Below are positions 1 to 5,173 of a DNA stretch of 11,036 nt, in pieces. A program made the position numbers and the translations under genes. Source of the stretch: Firmicutes bacterium CAG:341 (GTDB taxonomy: Bacteria > Bacillota > Clostridia > Oscillospirales > Acutalibacteraceae); NCBI GenBank assembly GCA_000434995.1, contig FR895313.1, positions 1 through 11,036 of the forward strand, in the 5' to 3' direction. Each line of letters begins with the position of its first letter. The stretch's first letter is position 1. The notes beneath the pieces are model-generated. The model was not told the origin of the DNA and searched no databases. It saw only the letters and a list, made by a program, of their open reading frames with translations.

Positions 1-16
1 GCTCATTTTATAATAT

Positions 17-1165
17 TTAGTTTCTTTCAGGTGGAGTGTAAAGGTGAATTCTGCCCGCATCATTAAAGGCTTTTAAAGTCATAACGCAAATAGGAACGAT
101 AAACATACCCATAAAACCGAAAAGCTTTAATCCAAAGTAAAGGCCCGCAAGGGTAACAAGCGGATTAACACCGAGTGAATCGCCCACGATTTTAGGCTCA
201 ATATACTGGCGAATTACCGTAATAACAGCGTACAAAATAAGCAAGCCTACGCACTGCCCAACATTGCCCGTAACAAGTGCGATAAGCGACCACGGAATAA
301 GAATACCGCCCGAACCTGCAACAGGGAGAATATCAAACACCGCAATACAGATTGCGATAACGAAAACATAGCTGTTTTTCATAACGCCGATTAAATTAAG
401 GATAGTTAAACCAAGGAAGTTTTCGCAAAATGTGATAAACATAATAAGCCCGTAAGCCCTGCACATTTTAAGAATAGTTGATGAAAAGATTTTTTTTGTT
501 TCACCTAAAAGATTTTTATGCTTATCAGGAAGTTGAAGCTTAATAAATTTAACTACCTTTTTATAATCCTTTGTAAAAAGTATCCACGCAATAACTCCGA
601 TTACAACGCTGATTAAAATTGACGGAATATTTTTAACCACGCTGTACACACCGCTGATTCCGTTTGACAGGCCGGAAGTAATTGAACTCATATTTATTCC
701 GAGTTTTGATACATCAAAATCATTTATAAGATTGCCGAAAAACTGTGTTATATTTTCCGACACGCTTGTATAAATACTGTCAGGCAAAAATTTAATGGCT
801 TTTAAAATTTCATTTTGCAGAGTAACAAGAAAAGTCGGCAAATCATTAAGCTGCTCGCCTAAAAAAGAAATGAAATTACCTATTTCTCTAAACAAAGCCG
901 CAATAATTGAAATAACAGGGCCTAAAATAATTGCAACACACAAAAGCACAAGAACGATTGACCAAAAAGAATGCATTTTATTTTTAGTCTTTTTATCAAG
1001 CCAGCCAAGCGGCCTTTGCAAAATCACTGCAAAGAAAAACGAAAGCAAAAACGGTGCAGCAATACTGAAACAATATTTAAAAAACACATAAACAAGACCT
1101 ATAATTGCCATAACATAAACAAGGTCAATTAAAAAATCTCTCCTTTTTGCTACTTTTGGATTCAT
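17..1165 (-). CDS. AI-2E family transporter (YtvI-like polytopic membrane protein)
   Basis: This is an integral membrane protein of the AI-2E transporter superfamily, a broad group of exporters and ion antiporters whose substrate cannot be read from sequence. The 382 residues fit the family (about 340-400). Hydrophobic segments lie near residues 10-50 and 60-90, then a soluble, helix-rich loop (about 95-180), then several membrane segments to about residue 360. The family's C-terminal signature is clear near residues 322-361: IEPKIVG, then LGVNPLVTLAGLY, then GLKLFGFMG. I prefer the ATG at 1165 over the TTG at 1171 because AAGGAAG (minus strand, 1180-1174) sits 8 bases from the ATG but only 2 from the TTG. 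The gene is transcribed away from the amino-acid operon and has its own promoter candidate. Sporulation protein YtvI belongs to this superfamily and is a possible identity, but nothing here proves it. The superfamily call is firm; the function is open. Confidence 0.9.
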   Translation of the reverse strand: MNPKVAKRRDFLIDLVYVMAIIGLVYVFFKYCFSIAAPFLLSFFFAVILQRPLGWLDKKTKNKMHSFWSIVLVLLCVAIILGPVISIIAALFREIGNFISFLGEQLNDLPTFLVTLQNEILKAIKFLPDSIYTSVSENITQFFGNLINDFDVSKLGINMSSITSGLSNGISGVYSVVKNIPSILISVVIGVIAWILFTKDYKKVVKFIKLQLPDKHKNLLGETKKIFSSTILKMCRAYGLIMFITFCENFLGLTILNLIGVMKNSYVFVIAICIAVFDILPVAGSGGILIPWSLIALVTGNVGQCVGLLILYAVITVIRQYIEPKIVGDSLGVNPLVTLAGLYFGLKLFGFMGMFIVPICVMTLKAFNDAGRIHLYTPPERN

Positions 1166-1198
1166 ATACAATACTTCCTTTTGTTAAATATATACATT

Positions 1199-1227
1199 AT
1201 TTTAATGTAAAACAGGCGGTTAATCAA
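1199..1227 (-). promoter_or_regulatory. Sigma-A-like promoter candidate for the AI-2E gene
   Basis: Read on the minus strand, TTGATT (1227-1222) and TAAAAT (1204-1199) are separated by exactly 17 bases. They match the consensus at 4 of 6 and 5 of 6 positions. Transcription would start about 25-30 bases upstream of the ATG at 1165. The region is AT-rich, so chance matches are possible. Confidence 0.5.
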
Positions 1228-1266
1228 GTAATTTTGATAGAAATTAAGATTTTTTTAAATTTATAC

Positions 1267-1295
1267 TTGATACTTCTTAACTTTTTTGTTAATAT
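1267..1295 (+). promoter_or_regulatory. Sigma-A-like promoter candidate for the ACT-hom-lysC operon
   Basis: TTGATA (1267-1272, 5 of 6 matches) is followed after 17 bases by TAATAT (1290-1295, 4 of 6). Transcription would start near 1302, giving a leader of about 50 bases before the ATG at 1353. That is too short for a lysine riboswitch or T-box, and I see no sign of either. The dyad at 1277-1292 lies in the spacer and runs into the -10 box, and a second dyad lies in the leader. Confidence 0.55.
1277..1292. promoter_or_regulatory. Dyad TTAAC-N6-GTTAA in the promoter spacer, possible operator
   Basis: A perfect 5-bp inverted repeat with a 6-base T-only spacer lies between the proposed -35 and -10 boxes and overlaps the first bases of the -10 box. 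This is a typical place for a repressor operator. The first gene downstream encodes a putative DNA-binding ACT protein, which makes autoregulation plausible. The arms are short and AT-rich, so coincidence is possible. Confidence 0.3.
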
Positions 1296-1310
1296 ATAGA
1301 AAGTGTTTTT

Positions 1311-1328
1311 CACAGTAACACAACTGTG
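1311..1328. promoter_or_regulatory. Dyad CACAGT-N6-ACTGTG in the 5' leader
   Basis: A perfect 6-bp inverted repeat with a 6-base loop (AACACA) lies about 10 bases downstream of the predicted transcription start. It ends 7 bases before the GGAGG ribosome binding site at 1336-1340. It could be a protein-binding operator or a short mRNA hairpin near the start of the first gene. It is more GC-rich than its surroundings, which makes chance somewhat less likely than for the upstream dyad. Confidence 0.35.
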
Positions 1329-1352
1329 CGCACACGGAGGACACATTTTATT

Positions 1353-1784
1353 ATGGAAAAGATAAATTTCTATTTAATAAATGCAAGCATAGTGCCTGAC
1401 ATATATAAAAAAGTAATAAAAGCCAAAAGCCTGCTTGCAAGCGGTGAAGCAAAAAGTGCGTCACAAGCGGCAAAAATGGCAGATATATCACGAAGCGCAT
1501 ACTATAAATATAAAGATGCGATTTTTGAATATCACGGCGACGACAGCAATGACACAGCCACAATCAACGCAAAACTTATGGATAATGCCGGCGTGCTGTC
1601 ATCACTAATGGCGGAGCTTTATAAAGCCGGGGCTAATGTATTATCTGTTAACCAGAGTGTTCCTATTCATTCGGTAGCAGATGTTTCCGTAACTGTACGA
1701 ATTGCCGAAATGGCAATTTCAAAAAAGGAGTTACTTAATTCAATAGAAAAAATCGACGGTGTAAATTCCGTTGTTTTATCATAG
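1353..1784 (+). CDS. HTH-ACT domain protein (UPF0735 / PheB-ThrR-like regulator)
   Basis: This 143-residue protein has the layout of the UPF0735/PheB family, which includes ThrR, the Bacillus subtilis repressor of threonine biosynthesis genes. Residues about 19-60 are basic and helical, with a helix-turn-helix-like stretch at about 35-57 (SASQAAKMADISRSAYYKY). Residues about 69-143 form an ACT domain with the ligand-loop motif DNAGVL at 77-82. ACT domains usually bind amino acids at dimer interfaces. I chose the ATG at 1353 because GGAGG (1336-1340) lies 12 bases upstream. A GTG at 1326 in the same frame would precede this site and disrupt the leader dyad. The stop codon TAG at 1782-1784 overlaps the Shine-Dalgarno of hom. 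The gene leads the operon with hom and aspartate kinase, so a role as amino-acid-responsive repressor of this operon is likely. DNA binding and ligand are inferred. Confidence 0.85.
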   Translation: MEKINFYLINASIVPDIYKKVIKAKSLLASGEAKSASQAAKMADISRSAYYKYKDAIFEYHGDDSNDTATINAKLMDNAGVLSSLMAELYKAGANVLSVNQSVPIHSVADVSVTVRIAEMAISKKELLNSIEKIDGVNSVVLS

Positions 1785-1799
1785 GAGGTAGAAAATATG
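1783..1799 (+). promoter_or_regulatory. hom ribosome binding site overlapping the upstream stop codon
   Basis: AGGAGG (1783-1788) shares two bases with the TAG stop (1782-1784) of the ACT gene and sits 8 bases before the hom ATG at 1797. Ribosomes ending the first gene are delivered directly to this site, so the two genes are probably translationally coupled. Confidence 0.75.
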
Positions 1800-3014
1800 A
1801 AAGTTGCTGTAATGGGCTACGGAACAGTAGGTTCAGGTGTAGTTGAGGTAATTGAACATCACAGTGATATTATTCCAAAAAGAACAGGTGGCAAAACACT
1901 TGAAATTTCACACATTCTTGATTTGCGTGATTTTCCAAATGACCCACATAAAGATTTATTTACCAAGGATTTCAACGATATTTTAAATGACGATGAAACC
2001 AAAATTGTTGCCGAAACAATGGGCGGGGTTAACCCGGCATTTGATTTCACAATGAAGCTTCTTAAAGCAGGTAAAAGCGTTGTAACATCTAACAAAGAGC
2101 TTGTTGCACAAAGAGGACTTGAGCTTTTACAGGCTGCGGAAGAAAGCGGAGCAAACTATTTGTTTGAAGCAAGTGTAGGCGGCGGAATCCCTATTATTCG
2201 CCCGCTTTGCCAGTGCCTTGCCGCTAACTATATTGAGGGCATTGCAGGTATCTTAAACGGTACTACAAACTTCATTCTTACTATGATGATTGAAGAGGGA
2301 ATGTCATTTGAAGAGGCACTTAAAATAGCGCAGGAAAAAGGATATGCGGAAAAAGACCCTACCGCCGATGTTGAAGGCCACGATGCATGCAGAAAAGTTT
2401 GCATTCTCGCTTCCCTTGCATTTGGCAAGCATGTATATCCAAATCAGGTTGAAACCGAGGGTATTACAAAGATTTCGCTTGAAGATGTATCATACATCGA
2501 AAATGCAGGCGGTGTAATCAAACTTCTCGGCCAAATCAAATATATTAACGATAATGAAATCGCCGCATTTGTAAGCCCGGCTGTTGTATATAACGGTTCA
2601 CAGCTTGCAAGCGTTAAAGATGTTTTCAATGCAATCCTTGTAAGAGGTGATGCAGTCGGCGATGTATGCTTCTATGGCCCGGGTGCCGGCAAACTTCCTA
2701 CCGCTTCCGCTGTTGTAGCCGATATTATTGACTGTGCAAAGCACAGTGACAGAAAGAAGATTTTCGGCTGGGGTGAAGGCTCGGAAAACTATGTAGTTGA
2801 CTACAAAGAAAAGATTGAAATGCCGTTTTATGTTCGTGCAAAGGCAACTCCAAATGAAGTAAATTCAAAATTTGCGGATGTTAAGTTCCTTTCAAGAAAA
2901 GGCCAGCCAAGTGACGAAGTTGCATTTATCACAGATTATATGACAGAAAACAAGCTTAACAAAAAGCTTGACGGTATGAATGTTATCAACACAATTAAAG
3001 TTACAAACTACTAA
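1797..3014 (+). CDS. hom: Homoserine dehydrogenase
   Basis: The enzyme reduces aspartate semialdehyde to homoserine with NAD(P)H, the branch point to threonine and methionine. A Rossmann nucleotide-binding glycine motif GYGTVGSG is at residues 7-14. The substrate-domain motif NGTTNFIL starts at residue 154. The conserved catalytic region runs from KDPTAD (186-191) through GHDACRK (194-200), with Lys200 in the position of the conserved catalytic lysine. At 405 residues it is shorter than B. subtilis Hom (about 430). The shortfall lies in the C-terminal ACT region (about 343-405), which begins FYVRAKA and ends in a hydrophobic strand but lacks the usual PGVL ligand loop. Feedback control may therefore be altered. 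The gene follows the ACT regulator by 12 bases, with a coupled Shine-Dalgarno, and precedes aspartate kinase by 30 bases. Confidence 0.97.
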   Translation: MKVAVMGYGTVGSGVVEVIEHHSDIIPKRTGGKTLEISHILDLRDFPNDPHKDLFTKDFNDILNDDETKIVAETMGGVNPAFDFTMKLLKAGKSVVTSNKELVAQRGLELLQAAEESGANYLFEASVGGGIPIIRPLCQCLAANYIEGIAGILNGTTNFILTMMIEEGMSFEEALKIAQEKGYAEKDPTADVEGHDACRKVCILASLAFGKHVYPNQVETEGITKISLEDVSYIENAGGVIKLLGQIKYINDNEIAAFVSPAVVYNGSQLASVKDVFNAILVRGDAVGDVCFYGPGAGKLPTASAVVADIIDCAKHSDRKKIFGWGEGSENYVVDYKEKIEMPFYVRAKATPNEVNSKFADVKFLSRKGQPSDEVAFITDYMTENKLNKKLDGMNVINTIKVTNY

Positions 3015-3044
3015 TCAATATAATTTTCGGAGGATTACAAATCT

Positions 3045-4247
3045 ATGGGACTTATTGTTCAGAAATTCGGTGGTTCTTCAGTAGCAAACGCCGAAAGAGT
3101 AATGAATGTTGCTCGCATTGTTACCGAAACATACAAGCAAGGCAATGATGTTATTGTTGTTGTATCGGCACAAGGTGATACAACTGACGACCTTATTGCA
3201 AAGGCAAACGAAATCAACCCAAAAGCAGCTAAAAGAGAAATGGACCAGCTTTTAACCGCAGGTGAGCAAATTTCTATTTCACTTCTTGCTATGGCAATTG
3301 AAAAGCTCGGTTTTCCTGTAATCAGCCTTTTAGGATGGCAGGCAGGATTTAACACAAATTCAATCTACACCTCGGCAAGAATTAAAAACATTAAGCCTAA
3401 CAGACTTCAGGCTGAAATTGCAAAGCGCAACATAGTTGTAGTTGCAGGTTTCCAGGGTATTAACAGATATGACGACCTCACCACATTGGGCAGAGGCGGT
3501 TCAGACACATCGGCAGTTGCAATTGCAGCAGCACTTAAAGCCGATAAATGCCAAATCTTTACAGATGTTGAAGGTGTTTACACCGCTGACCCGAGAAAAG
3601 TTGAAAATGCAAAGAAGCTTAAAGAAATCACATATGACGAAATGCTTGAACTTGCAACACTCGGCGCACAGGTACTTAATAACCGTTCAGTAGAAATGGC
3701 TAAAAAATACGGCGTTGAACTTGAAGTTTTATCATCATTAAACCCGGTACCGGGTACAATCGTTAAGGAGGTAACAAAAATGGAAAAAATGCTTATTAGG
3801 GGCGTAACAAAGGATAAGGATGTAGCACTCGTATCAATTCTCGGCTTGCAGGATACACCGGGCATTGCTTTCAAAATCTTTTCAAAGCTTTCTGCTAAAG
3901 AAATAAATGTTGATATTATTCTTCAATCTTTCGGCAGAGACGGAACAAAAGATATTGTATTCACCGTAAGCAAAGATAACGGTCCTGTTGCTGTTGAAAT
4001 TCTTGAAAGCTTCCTTGATAACTGCAAAATCGTTTGCAACACCGAAGTTGCAAAGGTTTCAATCGTAGGTGCAGGTATGGAAACACATCCGGGTACAGCA
4101 TCAAAAATGTTTGAAGCTCTTTATGAATCAAACATCAACATTCAAATGATTTCAACATCAGAAATCAAAATTTCTGTAATTATCGACGCTGAAAATGCTG
4201 ACAGAGCAGTATCTGCTGTTCATAAGGCATTTATTCCAAATGACTAA
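3045..4247 (+). CDS. lysC: Aspartate kinase (class with internal beta subunit start)
   Basis: This cytosolic enzyme phosphorylates aspartate with ATP, the first step to lysine, threonine and methionine. The kinase domain (residues 1 to about 240) shows KFGGSSVA at 7-14, GRGGSDTSA at 149-157 and TDVEGVYTADPR at 173-184. Two ACT domains follow. The first (about 255-325) has the loop LQDTPGIAFKIF. The second (about 335-400) has METHPGTASKMF and the strand ISTSEIKISVII, typical of lysine/threonine-regulated monofunctional kinases. The length of 400 residues fits the LysC type of about 400-410. CGGAGG (3028-3033) precedes the ATG by 11 bases. A strong Shine-Dalgarno lies inside the gene ahead of Met246, as in B. 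subtilis and Corynebacterium LysC. An intrinsic terminator starts 15 bases after the stop. The symbol lysC is by similarity; which amino acid feeds back cannot be told. Confidence 0.97.
   Translation: MGLIVQKFGGSSVANAERVMNVARIVTETYKQGNDVIVVVSAQGDTTDDLIAKANEINPKAAKREMDQLLTAGEQISISLLAMAIEKLGFPVISLLGWQAGFNTNSIYTSARIKNIKPNRLQAEIAKRNIVVVAGFQGINRYDDLTTLGRGGSDTSAVAIAAALKADKCQIFTDVEGVYTADPRKVENAKKLKEITYDEMLELATLGAQVLNNRSVEMAKKYGVELEVLSSLNPVPGTIVKEVTKMEKMLIRGVTKDKDVALVSILGLQDTPGIAFKIFSKLSAKEINVDIILQSFGRDGTKDIVFTVSKDNGPVAVEILESFLDNCKIVCNTEVAKVSIVGAGMETHPGTASKMFEALYESNINIQMISTSEIKISVIIDAENADRAVSAVHKAFIPND
3765..3782 (+). promoter_or_regulatory. Internal ribosome binding site and ATG inside lysC
   Basis: AAGGAGG (3765-3771), 8 bases and then ATG (3780-3782) form a near-ideal start in the same frame as the kinase, at codon 246. 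The coding triplets AAG and GAG create the site where most Lys and Glu codons in this gene are AAA and GAA, hinting at selection for the signal. It lies exactly at the kinase/ACT junction. Confidence 0.75.
3780..4247 (+). CDS. lysC: Aspartate kinase beta (regulatory) subunit from internal start
   Basis: Translation from the internal ATG would give a 155-residue protein containing only the two ACT domains, identical to residues 246-400 of the full kinase. In B. subtilis LysC and Corynebacterium glutamicum aspartokinase, an equivalent in-frame product of similar size pairs with the long alpha chain as an alpha2-beta2 enzyme and carries part of the feedback site. The position at the domain border, the strong Shine-Dalgarno and the correct spacing all support the same design here. 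Whether the product is made cannot be shown from DNA alone. Confidence 0.65.
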   Translation: MEKMLIRGVTKDKDVALVSILGLQDTPGIAFKIFSKLSAKEINVDIILQSFGRDGTKDIVFTVSKDNGPVAVEILESFLDNCKIVCNTEVAKVSIVGAGMETHPGTASKMFEALYESNINIQMISTSEIKISVIIDAENADRAVSAVHKAFIPND

Positions 4248-4261
4248 TCGGTAAAATATTC

Positions 4262-4300
4262 AGGCTGTTTCGCATTCATTGCGTGACAGCCTTTTTGTTT
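4262..4300 (+). terminator. Rho-independent terminator of the ACT-hom-lysC operon
   Basis: The outer stem AGGCTGT (4262-4268) pairs with ACAGCCT (4286-4292). After a 2x2 internal mismatch, the inner stem CGCA (4271-4274) pairs with TGCG (4280-4283) around a 5-base loop. Ts at 4292-4296, then TTT after a G, form the U-tract. It begins 15 bases after the lysC stop and separates the amino-acid operon from ymdB. Confidence 0.9.
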
Positions 4301-4327
4301 ACTGTTTTTTAATTATTGATTTATTTC

Positions 4328-4356
4328 TTGTTTTTAATTATTATATATAGTATAAT
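4328..4356 (+). promoter_or_regulatory. Promoter candidate for the ymdB-to-recG operon
   Basis: A perfect TATAAT at 4351-4356 is preceded, after 17 bases, by TTGTTT (4328-4333), which keeps only the TTG of the -35 consensus. Transcription would start near 4363 and leave a leader of about 32 bases. It follows directly after the terminator. I see no other clear promoter or terminator before the end of recG, so it may drive all five downstream genes. Confidence 0.6.
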
Positions 4357-4394
4357 AAGTTTAAATATTGATATTGATATAGAAACGGTGCAAA

Positions 4395-5168
4395 ATGAAA
4401 ATACTTACTATTGGCGATATTGTTTCAAAACAGGGATGTGAATATTTAAGAAGCACTCTCCCCTCTCTTAAGCGTGAGCTTGGGGCAGATATTGTAATTG
4501 CAAACGGTGAAAACTCGGCAGTCGGTAACGGAATTTTACCGCAAAGTGCAGAATTTATACTTGACTGCGGTGTTGATTTAATCACACTGGGCAACCACAG
4601 CTTAAAAAGGCGCGAAATATACGATTACCTTGATTCTCCCGCTCCTATAATCAGGCCGGCAAACTACCATTCAAGCGCACCGGGCAGAGGAATGGAGATA
4701 ATAGACAAAGGCTTTTGCAAAATAGCGGTAATCAATCTTCAGGGTGCAGTTTACCTTGACCCTATTGAAAATCCTTTTTCCGTAATTGATAAATTGACTG
4801 AAAGTGCAAAAGACCAAGGTGCAAGCATAATTATAATTGATTTTCACGCTGAAGCAACTGCTGAAAAAAGAGCAATGGGATTTTATGTTGACGGTAAAGT
4901 TTCGGCAATTTTCGGCACACATACCCACACACAAACAAGCGATAACCAAATCTTGCCTAACGGCACGGGATATATAACGGATATTGGAATGACAGGCCCG
5001 TATTACAGTGTTTTAGGCGTAGCACCGAGTTGCGCAATCGAAAAACTTAAAACGGGGCTTCCTACACGCTTTGTTAACGAAGACGGTGTTTGCGTGCTTG
5101 AAGGATGTTTATTTGATATTGACGAAAAAAGCGGAAAAACCGTTAATACTAAACTTATCAGGAGGTAA
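4395..5168 (+). CDS. ymdB: YmdB family metallophosphoesterase (2',3'-cyclic nucleotide phosphodiesterase)
   Basis: YmdB proteins are cytosolic dinuclear-metal phosphodiesterases that hydrolyse 2',3'-cyclic nucleotides; in B. subtilis YmdB affects biofilm and motility decisions. The metal and active-site residues are all in place: Asp8 in TIGDIV, Glu39-Asn40 in GENSA, Asn67-His68 in LGNH, His151 in DFHAEATAEK, and His176 and His178 in GTHTHTQT. The late motif DIGMTGP is also present. The 257 residues match the family (about 255-265). After GNH the usual aromatic (W) is replaced by Leu70, a small deviation. The start has only a weak Shine-Dalgarno-like match (ACGGTG, 4385-4390), unlike the strong sites of most other genes here. 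In many Firmicutes the gene follows the RNase Y gene; here it instead heads a run leading to a lipoprotein and FakA/RecG. Its last two codons (AGG AGG) serve as the next gene's ribosome binding site. Confidence 0.94.
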   Translation: MKILTIGDIVSKQGCEYLRSTLPSLKRELGADIVIANGENSAVGNGILPQSAEFILDCGVDLITLGNHSLKRREIYDYLDSPAPIIRPANYHSSAPGRGMEIIDKGFCKIAVINLQGAVYLDPIENPFSVIDKLTESAKDQGASIIIIDFHAEATAEKRAMGFYVDGKVSAIFGTHTHTQTSDNQILPNGTGYITDIGMTGPYYSVLGVAPSCAIEKLKTGLPTRFVNEDGVCVLEGCLFDIDEKSGKTVNTKLIRR

Positions 5169-5173
5169 CTATG
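5160..5173 (+). promoter_or_regulatory. Ribosome binding site built from the last codons of ymdB
   Basis: AGGAGG (5160-5165) consists of the two terminal Arg codons of ymdB, followed by TAA (5166-5168) and, 2 bases later, the ATG of the lipoprotein gene at 5171. This spacing implies translational coupling between ymdB and the lipoprotein gene. Confidence 0.7.

Noticed and set aside
1166..1171. TTG start at 1171 for the AI-2E gene
   Set aside because: The ribosome binding site would be only 2 bases away; the ATG two codons later has proper spacing.
1326..1352. Upstream in-frame GTG start for the ACT gene
   Set aside because: It lies before the GGAGG at 1336-1340, has no Shine-Dalgarno of its own and would overlap the leader dyad; the family normally begins near the ATG at 1353.
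1166..1352. Lysine riboswitch or T-box leader for the amino-acid operon
   Set aside because: The leader is only about 50 bases from the predicted start and has no riboswitch-like stems, T-box sequence or leader terminator.
3442..3693. 83-residue plus-strand frame inside lysC
   Set aside because: It is a shifted reading of conserved kinase codons, with no ribosome binding site and no family features.
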